A stretch of 64,000 nucleotides of DNA from Shimia sp. Alg240-R146 (GTDB lineage: Bacteria; Pseudomonadota; Alphaproteobacteria; Rhodobacterales; Rhodobacteraceae). The stretch covers positions 1 through 64,000 of the forward strand of contig NZ_CAMZOK010000001.1 in the NCBI RefSeq assembly GCF_947331465.1, given 5' to 3'. Position numbers and translations under genes: made by a program. This document shows positions 36,193-45,461 of the stretch, in pieces. Under the pieces are notes generated by a model. The model ran no database searches and had not been told where the DNA came from. It was given only the letters and a program-made list of their open reading frames with translations. How positions within the stretch are numbered: the first letter of the stretch is position 1; each line of letters starts with the position of its first letter.

Positions 36193-36672
36193 TCACGACG
36201 GCGACCCCACCCCCTCAATACGCAGCAGATAACAATTGTTCTTGGCGGAGCGGGCGTGCACATAGGCGACCCGATCCTGCGCAAGAATGCTTTGCGCCTC
36301 TGACGCGACGCTGGATTTTTCTACGATAGCACCGGTGCCATAAACGATCCGGTGATCTTCTGAATACCCTTTTATCAGATAGGTTGGTGATGTGCTCAGC
36401 ACATCCGGAGACGTCGCTGGATCGGCATGTGCCTTACATTCATCCGCGCATAGGAAAATTGGTCCGGTTTCGGCATAGGGTTGTTTTTCAGGAAACGGGC
36501 AATGCGCGAGAACCAGCATACCCGCGCCCTTTGGGATGTTTTTCAGACAATGACGACAAGGCGCCCCGTCGCCGTCAGACGTCTGGTGTTCCGCAGTCCT
36601 GCCATAGGCATCAGCGCCCCCCCGTTGATAGGCACGCGCTTGGGGTGTGGGCATTGGCATATAGTGCAACAT
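36193..36672 (-). CDS. DUF1203 family protein
   Basis: This 159-residue protein has the DUF1203 pattern APCRHCLKNIPKGAGMLVLAHCPFP...YAETGPIFLCADECKAHA, with five cysteines and one histidine that may bind a metal, and C-terminal YVHARSAKNNCYLLRIEG. Function unknown. It ends 26 bp from the convergent ABC ATPase. Confidence 0.85.
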   Translation of the reverse strand: MLHYMPMPTPQARAYQRGGADAYGRTAEHQTSDGDGAPCRHCLKNIPKGAGMLVLAHCPFPEKQPYAETGPIFLCADECKAHADPATSPDVLSTSPTYLIKGYSEDHRIVYGTGAIVEKSSVASEAQSILAQDRVAYVHARSAKNNCYLLRIEGVGSPS

Positions 36673-36749
36673 GGGAACCTCCGTCTGAATGATGACATCA
36701 GCCTGGATCAGGCCCCGCTCTCAAGCGACCCGAAACCTGCGCAAAGGCC

Positions 36750-37382
36750 TCAGCGCAGCGCAGCGACGGCCATGTCGGAGAGTTGCTCTGTCAACTTTGT
36801 AAGAAAGTCTGCCGGCTCATCGGCCCGCGGGCTGTACCAAAACACCGGCGCGTTGATCAGCAGCAGCAAGGATTGCAGCGTCACCGAAAGGTTCTGTTGG
36901 CGAAAGCTGCCATCCTTCATGCCGGCGCTGAGAATCCCGCGAAAGATGTCTTCGTACTGGCGTCGCTCCACGCGAATCCGCTCGAACAACTCCCGCTCGA
37001 GGGCCGTTGTGGATTTTTGGTTGATGCCGACGTAGGACTGAATGATCACCTTGTGATACGGCAACGTCCGCAGAATTTCCGGGATGTGAAGCGCGATCAT
37101 CCTGCGCAGGTTGATTTCGGGGCTGGTCGCGGGATCAACCGCAGGCCCAACGACGTCATGCACAAAATCAGACGCGCGCAAACAAACTTCCGCCAGCAAC
37201 ACTCCCTTTGAAGGAAAGTGGTGGTAAATCCGACCCTTAGTGGATCCTAGATGGCGCGCGACGTCGTCAATTGACGCGGCATCCGCACCCAAGCGCATAA
37301 AAACTTCGGCCGCGGCATCCAGGATTTCGCCCTTGGATTTACTCATCGGTTTCTTGGCAAGTTGCGCCGACTGGCCCGACAT
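36750..37382 (-). CDS. TetR-family regulator divergent from cluster B
   Basis: This 210-residue regulator has an N-terminal TetR helix-turn-helix (GEILDAAAEVFMRLGADAASIDDVARHLGSTKGRIYHHFPSKGVLLAEV) and an effector domain. It is divergent from the first acyl-CoA dehydrogenase gene, and the 160 bp between them holds a perfect palindrome inside a promoter. It therefore probably represses cluster B, its ligand being an acyl-CoA or the imported acid; that is inference. GAAGGGA lies upstream of the ATG. Confidence 0.93.
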   Translation of the reverse strand: MSGQSAQLAKKPMSKSKGEILDAAAEVFMRLGADAASIDDVARHLGSTKGRIYHHFPSKGVLLAEVCLRASDFVHDVVGPAVDPATSPEINLRRMIALHIPEILRTLPYHKVIIQSYVGINQKSTTALERELFERIRVERRQYEDIFRGILSAGMKDGSFRQQNLSVTLQSLLLLINAPVFWYSPRADEPADFLTKLTEQLSDMAVAALR

Positions 37383-37455
37383 TCACTCATTCCCTTCGCG
37401 GCTTTCCCTTGCGTGAGGCACGTCGGCTGACGTGACGTCGCAGGGGCGGCCTTCG

Positions 37456-37484
37456 TTGACAGCATACTCGGTAGTATGTTTGCA
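37456..37484 (+). promoter_or_regulatory. promoter with embedded TetR-type operator of cluster B
   Basis: TTGACA (37456-37461) and a 17-base spacer leading to TTTGCA (37479-37484). The perfect palindrome CATACT-CGGT-AGTATG (37463-37478) fills that spacer. A repressor bound there would block polymerase. The -10 is weak, as expected for a regulated promoter. Confidence 0.7.
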
Positions 37485-37544
37485 TCACAAATGCAACGCC
37501 GATGCCCCATGACTCGGGTGCGCGGCGCAGGGAGGAATTACAAG

Positions 37545-38726
37545 ATGACGGACCTGGACACTTTCCGGGAAGAAACGCGCGTTTGGCTGGAGGCAAATTG
37601 CCCCGCCGAGATGCGCGAACCGATGGGCGAAGACGACATTTGCTGGGGCGGACGTTCGTTCGAATTCAGCTCCCCAGCGCAGAAACAGTGGCTGGATGCG
37701 ATGGCTTCCAAAGGTTGGACTGTGCCTGCATGGCCCAAGGACTGTGGCGGCGCGGGTCTCTCCGGTGCAGAGCAGAAAGTGCTCTCCGAGGAAATGAAAC
37801 GCATAAATGCGCGGCCACCTCTGCAAAGCTTCGGCATCTGGATGCTTGGCCCTGCCTTGTTGCAATTTGGATCGGACGAACAAAAACGCCATTACCTGCC
37901 ACAGATTGCGCGAGGTGAAGTGCGCTGGTGCCAGGGGTACTCCGAGCCTGGTGCCGGATCGGACCTTGCCAGTTTGCAAACCAAAGGCGTCGACAAGGGC
38001 GATCACTTTGAAGTCACCGGTCAAAAGATCTGGACCTCATATGCTGATAAAGCTGACTGGATTTTCTGTCTCGTGCGCACTGAGCCTGACGAGAAGAAGC
38101 ACACCGGCATATCCTTCCTGTTGTTTGACATGGAAAGCGAAGGTGTCACCACCAAACCGATCAAGCTGATCTCCGGCGCATCCCCGTTCTGCGAGACATT
38201 CTTTGACGCGGTCAAAGTGCCAAGCGAGCAGATCGTTGGCGAGCGTGGCCAAGGTTGGACCATCGCGAAATACCTGCTGACGCACGAGCGTGAAATGATT
38301 GGCGGGTCCGATTCGGCGATCTTTGCAAAATCCGACCTGATTTCTGACGCGGCACAGGCCATCGGCTTGGATGATGCGGGGCGTCTAGATGATCCGATGA
38401 TGCGCGCCGATCTTGGCAAGTTCATTGTCGATGAAATGGCCTTTGACGCCCACGTCGCCATGACCCGCGCCTATATGCGGGCCGGTAACGAGTTGGGCGC
38501 GCGGTCTGCGGAGTTGAAATACCTTGGCACCGAACTCAACAAACAGCGCCAGTCGCTGCGAGTAGCCGCGGGCGGCGCGGATGATCTGGTGTGGGAAGGT
38601 GCGTCCAACGACGCCGGCCAAGCGGCCAAGGACTGGCTGCGCTCAAAAGCAAACAGCATCGAAGGCGGAACGTCTGAGGTCATGCTGAGCATCCTGTCCA
38701 AAGCCATTCTGAAGATGCCGGGTTGA
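37545..38726 (+). CDS. acyl-CoA dehydrogenase, first gene of cluster B
   Basis: This 393-residue flavoenzyme has the acyl-CoA dehydrogenase pattern: GAGLSGAEQKVLSEEM, CQGYSEPGAGSDLASLQT (FAD contact), VTGQKIWTSYADKADWIF, LTHERE and IEGGTSEVMLSILSKAIL. It oxidises an acyl-CoA to enoyl-CoA. The ATG at 37545 is preceded by GGGAGGAATT. The next gene encodes a second, smaller dehydrogenase, and the two may form a heteromer, as seen in several steroid and aromatic acyl-CoA pathways. Confidence 0.92.
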   Translation: MTDLDTFREETRVWLEANCPAEMREPMGEDDICWGGRSFEFSSPAQKQWLDAMASKGWTVPAWPKDCGGAGLSGAEQKVLSEEMKRINARPPLQSFGIWMLGPALLQFGSDEQKRHYLPQIARGEVRWCQGYSEPGAGSDLASLQTKGVDKGDHFEVTGQKIWTSYADKADWIFCLVRTEPDEKKHTGISFLLFDMESEGVTTKPIKLISGASPFCETFFDAVKVPSEQIVGERGQGWTIAKYLLTHEREMIGGSDSAIFAKSDLISDAAQAIGLDDAGRLDDPMMRADLGKFIVDEMAFDAHVAMTRAYMRAGNELGARSAELKYLGTELNKQRQSLRVAAGGADDLVWEGASNDAGQAAKDWLRSKANSIEGGTSEVMLSILSKAILKMPG

Positions 38727-38736
38727 GGGGTTGATC

Positions 38737-39852
38737 ATGGAAATTTTGAACGAAGATATGGGCCTTGTGGCCGAAAGCGCCTCTGGCCTGCTGAGCAAAT
38801 CCCACCCGATCACAGCCTTTCGCGCGTTGCGCGACAGTGGGGTGGCGCTTGGCTACGACAAGGCCATCGTTGGCGAAATGGCCGAGATGGGCTGGATGGG
38901 CATCGCGTTGCCCGAAGAGGTGGACGGGGCTGACTTTGGCTTCCGCGCAGCGGGACTGATTGCCGAGGAAATGGGTAAAAACCTGACGGCGGGCCCGTTT
39001 GTGTCGACCGCGGTGCTGGCCGCGACCGTTCTGCGCACCGCAGGCGGAGACGCTCTTGCGCAATGGGGTCCTCGTATCGCGGGCGGCGAGGCCGTGATCG
39101 CTTTGGCAATGGATGAAGGCGTCAAACACCGCCCTAACCGTATTGTCACAACAGCAACCAAAGGCGCCGATGGCGTCACGTTGAATGGCCGCAAGAGTTT
39201 CGTGGTGGATGGTGTTGACGCAGATCGTCTGATTGTCGCCGCCAAGTCAGGCGACTCGTTGATGTTGGTGATGGTTGATCCGCAGACGGCGGGCGCCTCG
39301 GTGACATCGCAGGTCATGTTGGATCACCGCAACGCTGCTGTGGTCACGCTCGACAATGCAACCGTGCCAGCCGAGGCCATCTTGGCAGAAGGCGATGCGG
39401 CGCGGCTCGCTTTGGGAGCGGCTCTGAACGCTGGGCGCGCCGTATTGGCGGCCGAACAGTTGGGCGTTGCCCGCGCGGCGGCCGAGCAAACGTTTGAATA
39501 CCTGCGTACGCGCAAACAATTTGGCGTTCTCATCGGCATGTTCCAGTCGCTGCAGCACCGCGCGGCGGATCTGTATTGCGAGCTGGAACAAACCGCGTCG
39601 CTGGTGGCCGAAGCGCTCAACGCGTTGGATCAGGGTCGTGATGACGCCGAAGCGCTTAGCCGCGCGGCCAAGGCGAAAGCCGCACGTCTCGGGCGTCAAG
39701 CCACCGAGGAAGGTGTGCAAATGCACGGCGGAATCGGCATGACGGACGAAATGGATTTGGGTCTTTTTATGAAGCGTGACCGGGCACTTACCGAGTTTCT
39801 GGGCGACGCGGGCCACCACACGGAATGGCTTCTGCGACAGCGCGGCATCTAA
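38737..39852 (+). CDS. acyl-CoA dehydrogenase, second gene of cluster B
   Basis: This 371-residue protein of the same family has a degenerate pattern: WMGIALPEEVDGADFGFRAAGLIAEEMG, KSFVVDGVDADRLIV, RKQFGVLIGMFQSLQHRAADLYCELEQ and MHGGIGMTDEMDLGLF. The usual GSD/Q-x-S contact loop around residue 130 is replaced by a weak stretch (ALAMDEGVKH), so it may be a structural partner of the first enzyme. The gap to the preceding stop is 10 bp. The ATG at 38737 has GAGGGG upstream. Confidence 0.9.
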   Translation: MEILNEDMGLVAESASGLLSKSHPITAFRALRDSGVALGYDKAIVGEMAEMGWMGIALPEEVDGADFGFRAAGLIAEEMGKNLTAGPFVSTAVLAATVLRTAGGDALAQWGPRIAGGEAVIALAMDEGVKHRPNRIVTTATKGADGVTLNGRKSFVVDGVDADRLIVAAKSGDSLMLVMVDPQTAGASVTSQVMLDHRNAAVVTLDNATVPAEAILAEGDAARLALGAALNAGRAVLAAEQLGVARAAAEQTFEYLRTRKQFGVLIGMFQSLQHRAADLYCELEQTASLVAEALNALDQGRDDAEALSRAAKAKAARLGRQATEEGVQMHGGIGMTDEMDLGLFMKRDRALTEFLGDAGHHTEWLLRQRGI

Positions 39853-40001
39853 GAAGTTGCCCTTGACGGAAACGTAAAGGGCGTTTTGCGTGACGTAACG
39901 GCGCCAAGACCTATGGAGGGGTCACGACGCTTGACGGCAGGGAGGCGGGTCGGAACACTGACCAGCAATAAATGCCGGAAAACCGGCAATGGGAGGAAAA
40001 A

Positions 40002-40877
40002 TTGGAAGTTTTGCAACTGCTCGTCAGCGGGCTTGCGAACGGCTGTGTATACGGCCTGATCGCGCTCGGCTTCGTGCTGATTTACAAGGCGACCGAGCAA
40101 GTGAATTTCGCGCAGGGCGATTTCATGATGCTGGGCGCTTTTATCACGTTGGGCCTTACGAACGCCCACTATATGGGCCTGCCCTTCTGGGTGGCTGCGC
40201 CGCTCGCCATCGCCATCATGGCGGTGCTGGGATATCTGCTCGATTTCTTCGTGTTGCGTCACCTGTTTGGCCAGAGCCAGACCGCGGTCGTAATCCTGAC
40301 CATCGCTCTGGGCTTTGTGATCCGCTTTATCGCAGGCCTAATCTGGACCCACGAGCCGCAGACACTGGAAAGCCCTCTCGCGATTGGCGACTTTAACGTC
40401 GGCGGCGTGGTTCTTGGCATGGCGGATGTGGCGGTGATCGTTGTGACTGTTCTGCTGACCTTCTTCCTCTTTCAATTCTTCCAGCGCACCAAACTGGGGC
40501 TAGCGATGCAAGCTGCGTCGCAAAACCAGATGGCGGCCTATTTCATGGGCATTCCGGTCAAACGCGTGCAGGGCATGATCTGGGGTCTGTCCGGTGCCGT
40601 TGCCGCCGTGGCGGGCATCCTTTTTGCCTCCAAAGGGGCCATTGATCCGAACGCGGGCCTTTTGGGCATCAAAGCCTTTGCGGCCGCGGTGATTGGCGGC
40701 TTTGGCTCACTTCCAGGTGCCTTGATGGGCGGCCTGATTGTGGGGGTGATTGAACCCTTTGCCTCCCGCTACTTCCCCGCGGGCTACAGCCAGATTGCGC
40801 CTTATGCGCTGCTGTTGTTTGTTCTGGTGTTCCGTCCACACGGCTTGTTCAGTCAAGTCCGCACAAAGAAGGTCTGA
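40002..40877 (+). CDS. LivH-type ABC transporter permease (cluster B)
   Basis: This 291-residue permease has GLANGCVYGLIALGFVLIYKATEQVNFAQGDFMMLGAF, FQRTKLGLAMQAASQN and AAVIGGFGSLPGALMGGLIVGVIEPF. The TTG start at 40002 has GGGAGG six bases upstream and gives the normal family length; an ATG at 39972 lacks any Shine-Dalgarno. A TGCCGG-AAAA-CCGGCA hairpin lies just before the ribosome site. Confidence 0.92.
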   Translation: MEVLQLLVSGLANGCVYGLIALGFVLIYKATEQVNFAQGDFMMLGAFITLGLTNAHYMGLPFWVAAPLAIAIMAVLGYLLDFFVLRHLFGQSQTAVVILTIALGFVIRFIAGLIWTHEPQTLESPLAIGDFNVGGVVLGMADVAVIVVTVLLTFFLFQFFQRTKLGLAMQAASQNQMAAYFMGIPVKRVQGMIWGLSGAVAAVAGILFASKGAIDPNAGLLGIKAFAAAVIGGFGSLPGALMGGLIVGVIEPFASRYFPAGYSQIAPYALLLFVLVFRPHGLFSQVRTKKV

Positions 40878-40882
40878 AGCAC

Positions 40883-41968
40883 ATGCGTATTCATTTTAAG
40901 ACCTCTTACGAGCATGACATCCGACTGTTCCCCGATTGGTGGAGTTTCTTTGTCTATGCCATCCTGATCGCAATCGCCGTGGTGCTGCCATGGTTGATTG
41001 ACGACTTCTTCATTGGCGAAGTCACCAACGTATTGATTTGGGCCATCGCCGGTCTTGGTTTGATGATGCTGACGGGGCAAACCGGTCAGGCTTCTCTCGG
41101 CCACGCGGCGTTTCTGGCGCTGGGCTGTTACTCTTGTATCATCTTCATGGAGCAGGGCCTGCCTTTCCTGATCGCCTTTCCGGCGGCAGGTGTCCTAACT
41201 GGCGTCATCGGCACGATCATCGCTATTCCGGCGATCCGTCTTCACGGCATCTATCTGGCGATTGCCACGATGGCTATTTCGATCCTCGCGGATGACATCA
41301 TCGTTTTGATGGAGCCGATCACCAATGGTGTGTCAGGCAAATTCGCACCCGTGATCAACATCTTTGGCATCGAGATCGAGCGTTGGACGACGCCGGACCG
41401 GTTCTATTGGTTGGTTCTGGCGGTGACGATCATCTGTACGCTGATCTATCGCAATATCCTGCGTTCACCTTTGGGACGTGCCTTTGCCGCCGTACGTGAC
41501 AGCGAAGTCTCCGCAACCGCAATGGGCATCCATATCTCTCGTACCAAGGCGATTGCCTTTGGGTTTAGCTGCGCAATCACCGGCTTGGCGGGCGCCTTAA
41601 TGGGCTTTTACGCGGGTGCCTTTAACAACGAGACCTTCTCGATTGTGATCTCCATCACCTTGCTGATGATGATCGTAATTGGTGGTCTGGGGTCAATCCA
41701 CGGTGCGTTCTTTGGCGCGGTTGTTGTGGCGTTCCTGCCGCAATTCCTGTCGATCGCCAAAGAAACCGTGATTGGCGGCGGTGTTGCCATTCCGGGCCTG
41801 GAAACCGGCGTGTTTGGCATGATCCTGATCCTGTTCATCCTGTTTGAACCTATGGGCATTTACGGCCGCTGGATGAAAATCCGCATTTGGTTCGAACTGT
41901 TCCCCTTTGCGCGCAAAGACATGTTCAAGCGCCAGAAGAGCTACTTGAAGACGGAGCGCCTGAGATGA
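40883..41968 (+). CDS. LivM-type ABC transporter permease (cluster B)
   Basis: This 361-residue protein has about ten helices, with LGLMMLTGQTGQASLGHAAFLALGCY, IRLHGIYLAIATMAISIL and LLMMIVIGGLGSIHGAFFGAVVVAFLPQFL. Its stop overlaps the start of livG (ATGA). It forms the channel with LivH. Confidence 0.93.
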   Translation: MRIHFKTSYEHDIRLFPDWWSFFVYAILIAIAVVLPWLIDDFFIGEVTNVLIWAIAGLGLMMLTGQTGQASLGHAAFLALGCYSCIIFMEQGLPFLIAFPAAGVLTGVIGTIIAIPAIRLHGIYLAIATMAISILADDIIVLMEPITNGVSGKFAPVINIFGIEIERWTTPDRFYWLVLAVTIICTLIYRNILRSPLGRAFAAVRDSEVSATAMGIHISRTKAIAFGFSCAITGLAGALMGFYAGAFNNETFSIVISITLLMMIVIGGLGSIHGAFFGAVVVAFLPQFLSIAKETVIGGGVAIPGLETGVFGMILILFILFEPMGIYGRWMKIRIWFELFPFARKDMFKRQKSYLKTERLR

Positions 41969-42735
41969 GCAACCTGCTGGAAATCAACAACGCGACGCTC
42001 AAATTTGGTGGCGTCACCGCAGTGAACGATCTGACCTTTTCCGTCGAAGAAGGCGAAGTCTATGCCATCGTGGGCCCAAACGGGGCGGGCAAATCGACTG
42101 TCTTTAATCTGATCTCGCGGTTCTATGACCCCTATGCGGGTTCGCTCACTTTCGACGGCAACAACCTGTTGGATCGGGACGCGGATTCGGTGGCCGATCT
42201 GGGCATCGCGCGTACCTTTCAGAACATCGAGCTGTTTGACCACGCGACCGTTCTGCAAAACCTTTTGGTCGGGCGGCATCGCCATCGCAACACCAACCTG
42301 CTGCAGGAAATGCTGTTCACGTCCAAAGTGCGGCGCGAAGAGAAAAAGCATCGCGAAGCCGTAGAGGAGGTCATCGATTTCCTCGACCTGCAGCCCTATC
42401 GCGACAAGATGATCGCGGGCCTGCCCTATGGCGTGCGTAAGGTTGTCGAACTGGGCCGCGCACTGGCCTCTGGGCCGCGGCTGTTGCTGCTGGACGAACC
42501 GGCCTCGGGTCTTTCCGTGGAAGAAACACAAGACATGCGGTGGTGGATTGACGACATCCGCAAACAGATGGGGATCACCGTATTGATGGTGGAACATGAC
42601 ATGGGGCTGGTGAGCGGCGTTTCCGACCGCGTTCTGGCGCTTGCAGATGGGGCCAAACTGGCCGAAGGCACGCCAGCGCAGGTCCAAAGCGACCCAGCGG
42701 TGATCGAAGCCTATCTTGGCGCGGGAGCAGCATAA
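41965..42735 (+). CDS. LivG-type ABC transporter ATP-binding protein (cluster B)
   Basis: This 256-residue ATPase has Walker [40 protein letters not shown], Walker B LLLLDEPASGL and the H-loop MVEHDMGLVSG. Its ATG lies inside the livM stop (ATGA). It is closely related to LivG of cluster A. Confidence 0.94.
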   Translation: MSNLLEINNATLKFGGVTAVNDLTFSVEEGEVYAIVGPNGAGKSTVFNLISRFYDPYAGSLTFDGNNLLDRDADSVADLGIARTFQNIELFDHATVLQNLLVGRHRHRNTNLLQEMLFTSKVRREEKKHREAVEEVIDFLDLQPYRDKMIAGLPYGVRKVVELGRALASGPRLLLLDEPASGLSVEETQDMRWWIDDIRKQMGITVLMVEHDMGLVSGVSDRVLALADGAKLAEGTPAQVQSDPAVIEAYLGAGAA

Positions 42736-43508
42736 TGGCCGAAACGCTCCTAGACATTAAAAACATCGAAAGCTTCTACGGGCCGATCATGGCCATTCGG
42801 GGCGTGTCGCTGAAGGTGGAAAAAGGTCAGGTTGTGACCGTGCTTGGCGCCAATGGCGCAGGCAAATCCACTCTGTTGAAAACCATCTCCGGCATCATGG
42901 ACCCTGAAAAAGGCCAAGTGGTCTTTGACGGGCGTGAAATCCAAGGCATGGAGCCACACAAGGTTGTCAGCCAAGGCATCGTACATGTGCCGGAAGGCCG
43001 CGAAGTCTTTCCGCTTTTGACCGTGGATGAAAACCTGTCACTTGGCGCTTATACGCGCAGCGACAAAGCCGAGGTCGAGAAAGACCGCCAGATGGTTTTT
43101 GAGTATTTCCCGATTCTGGCCGAGCGCCGCAATCAGGAGGCTGGCACACTGTCCGGTGGTCAGCAGCAGATGCTCGCGATTGGTCGTGGCCTGATGTTGC
43201 GCCCTAAAATCATGCTGTTGGACGAGCCATCATTGGGTCTGTCACCGCTTCTGGTGCAAGAGATCTTTGCCATCCTCAAACGCCTGAACAAAGACGAAGG
43301 CGTGACCATGATGCTGGTCGAGCAAAACGCCAAAGTGGCGCTTGAACTCGCGGACGTGGGCTATGTGATGGAGGTCGGCCGGATCGTTATGGACGACACG
43401 GCGGACCGTCTGATGGAGAGCGAGGACATCAAGTCGTTCTACCTCGGCCACCAGGAAGAAGGCGCACGCGGCGAACGTCGTTGGAAGCGCAAGAAGACAT
43501 GGCGTTGA
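42735..43508 (+). CDS. LivF-type ABC transporter ATP-binding protein (cluster B)
   Basis: This 257-residue ATPase has Walker A GANGAGKSTL, signature LSGGQQQMLAIGRGL, Walker B IMLLDEPSLGL and MMLVEQNAKVA. Like its paralogue in cluster A it ends in a basic tail after FYLG (HQEEGARGERRWKRKKTWR). Its ATG overlaps the livG stop by one base (TAATG). Confidence 0.93.
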   Translation: MAETLLDIKNIESFYGPIMAIRGVSLKVEKGQVVTVLGANGAGKSTLLKTISGIMDPEKGQVVFDGREIQGMEPHKVVSQGIVHVPEGREVFPLLTVDENLSLGAYTRSDKAEVEKDRQMVFEYFPILAERRNQEAGTLSGGQQQMLAIGRGLMLRPKIMLLDEPSLGLSPLLVQEIFAILKRLNKDEGVTMMLVEQNAKVALELADVGYVMEVGRIVMDDTADRLMESEDIKSFYLGHQEEGARGERRWKRKKTWR

Positions 43509-43530
43509 TCGGACGCAGGGAGGACATGCA

Positions 43531-45414
43531 ATGAACGTGCACACAAATGCCGACCAGATCGAGATCAACGGCGTCATCGTATCCGCCACACCGGGGCAGC
43601 GCCCCGCGCTTGTGGATGGCTGCGACACCGTGGTGGGTCTGTTTCAAAAACGCTGTGAACAGCTGGGCGATCGCACAGCACACCGCGAAAAAGACTTCGG
43701 AATCTGGCAAAGCTACTCGTGGAAAGACTATTGGACCCACGCCAAATGGATCGGTCTGGGCCTGCGCGCCCTCGGTCTGGAGCGCGGCGAAGTGGTGTCG
43801 ATCCTGTCGGAAGACCGCAAGGAATGGCTTTATGCCGACATGGGCATCCAATGTGTCGGCGGCATCGCGTCCGGTGTTTACACAACGGATTCCGCCAGCC
43901 AGTTGGAATATTTGCTGCGCGACAGCGGCAGCCGGTTCCTGTTTGTGGAAAACGACGAACAGCTCGACAAGTTCCTGGAGATCGAGGAGCAGGCTGACCA
44001 AATCGAAAAGGTCATCATTCTCGACCCAGATGGCCTACACGATCTGCGTCACGAAAAGTGCGTCTTTCTTGACGAGCTTTATGATACCGGCAAAGCCTTT
44101 GACGCGGAGAACCACGGATTCTTTGAGGATGAGATCGCCAAAGCCAAGCCCGAAGACACGGGTCTGCTGATCTACACTTCCGGCACAACTGGCGCCCCTA
44201 AAGGCGCGATGTTGTCTCAGGAGAATGTGATTGCGGGCTGTGTTTCCGGTGCGCACGCCCTGCCCACTCATGATGACGACGAGCAGCTGTGCTTCCTGCC
44301 GCTCTGTCACATTCTGGAACGCAACGTGTCGGCCTATTTCCCGATTGCGGGCAAATCGACGGTGAACTTTGCCGAAAGCACTGAGACCGTCTTTGACAAC
44401 CTGCAGGAAGTCTCACCGGCGCACTTTACTGCTGTGCCGCGCGTCTGGGAGAAAGTCTATTCCCGCGTTCTGGTGCTGGCCCAAGAAGCAACCCCAATCG
44501 GGCGTCTGTGTTTCAAACTGGCAGTCAGTGCCGGTCTGAAACGCGCCGATTACCTTTTGGATCGCAAGCCCGTGCCAATTTGGACCAAGATCAACTACGC
44601 GATCTGGGATTTCCTCGTGTTGCGCAACCTGCGTCGTATGCTGGGCATGGACAAGATGCGCCGCGGCGGTACTGGCGCGGCGCCGATCTCGCCGGATCTG
44701 ATCCGCTGGTATTGGGCCATCGGGGTTCAACTTCTCGAAGGCTACGGCATGACGGAAAACGCTGGCATCGCCTCGATCAACCTGCCTGATGACAACAAAA
44801 TCGGCACCGTTGGCAAAGCGGTTCCCGGTTTTGAAGTGCGTATTGCCGAAGACGGTGAAATTCAAACCTACGGGTTGAACAACTTCCAAGGCTACTGGCG
44901 CAACAACGAAAAGACGGTGGAAACCTTCACCGATGACGGGTGGCTGCGCACAGGCGATGTGGGCAAGGTGGACGAGGACGGTTTTGTGTCGATCACTGGT
45001 CGCCTCAAGGACATCATCATCACGGCTGGTGGTAAAAACATCACTCCGGCCGAAATCGAAAGCCGCCTGAAGTTCAGCCACTACATCTCTGATGCGGTGG
45101 TGATCGGCGATGCGCGCAAATACCTGTCGTGCCTGATCATGATCGATCAGGAAAACGTCGAGAAGTTCGCGCAGGACCTGAAGGTGCCATTCTCTGATTT
45201 TGCCTCGCTCTGCGCGGCACAAGAGGTGGTCGATCTCATCAAAAAGGAGGTTGATGAGGTCAACAAAGAATTCGCCCGTGTCGAACAGATCAAGGATTTC
45301 CGCCTGATCAACGTTCTGCTGACGGCGGAAGACGAGGAGCTCACCGCGACCATGAAACTCAAGCGCAGCTTTGTGGAGAAGAAACACGCGGGACTTATTG
45401 AGGAAATGTACTAA
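43531..45414 (+). CDS. AMP-dependent acyl-CoA synthetase (cluster B)
   Basis: This 627-residue enzyme has LLIYTSGTTGAPKGAMLS, LLEGYGMTENAGIASIN, and WLRTGDVGKVDEDGFVSITGRLKDIIITAGGKNITPAEIES, the long-chain acyl-CoA synthetase signature. It activates a carboxylic acid to its CoA ester. It shares REKDFGIWQ and overall length with the ligase of cluster A. GCAGGGAGGAC precedes the ATG. Confidence 0.92.
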   Translation: MNVHTNADQIEINGVIVSATPGQRPALVDGCDTVVGLFQKRCEQLGDRTAHREKDFGIWQSYSWKDYWTHAKWIGLGLRALGLERGEVVSILSEDRKEWLYADMGIQCVGGIASGVYTTDSASQLEYLLRDSGSRFLFVENDEQLDKFLEIEEQADQIEKVIILDPDGLHDLRHEKCVFLDELYDTGKAFDAENHGFFEDEIAKAKPEDTGLLIYTSGTTGAPKGAMLSQENVIAGCVSGAHALPTHDDDEQLCFLPLCHILERNVSAYFPIAGKSTVNFAESTETVFDNLQEVSPAHFTAVPRVWEKVYSRVLVLAQEATPIGRLCFKLAVSAGLKRADYLLDRKPVPIWTKINYAIWDFLVLRNLRRMLGMDKMRRGGTGAAPISPDLIRWYWAIGVQLLEGYGMTENAGIASINLPDDNKIGTVGKAVPGFEVRIAEDGEIQTYGLNNFQGYWRNNEKTVETFTDDGWLRTGDVGKVDEDGFVSITGRLKDIIITAGGKNITPAEIESRLKFSHYISDAVVIGDARKYLSCLIMIDQENVEKFAQDLKVPFSDFASLCAAQEVVDLIKKEVDEVNKEFARVEQIKDFRLINVLLTAEDEELTATMKLKRSFVEKKHAGLIEEMY

Positions 45415-45461
45415 GCTGAATTTATTGTGGCTCAAGACCACTTAACCAACGGGAGGAAAAC

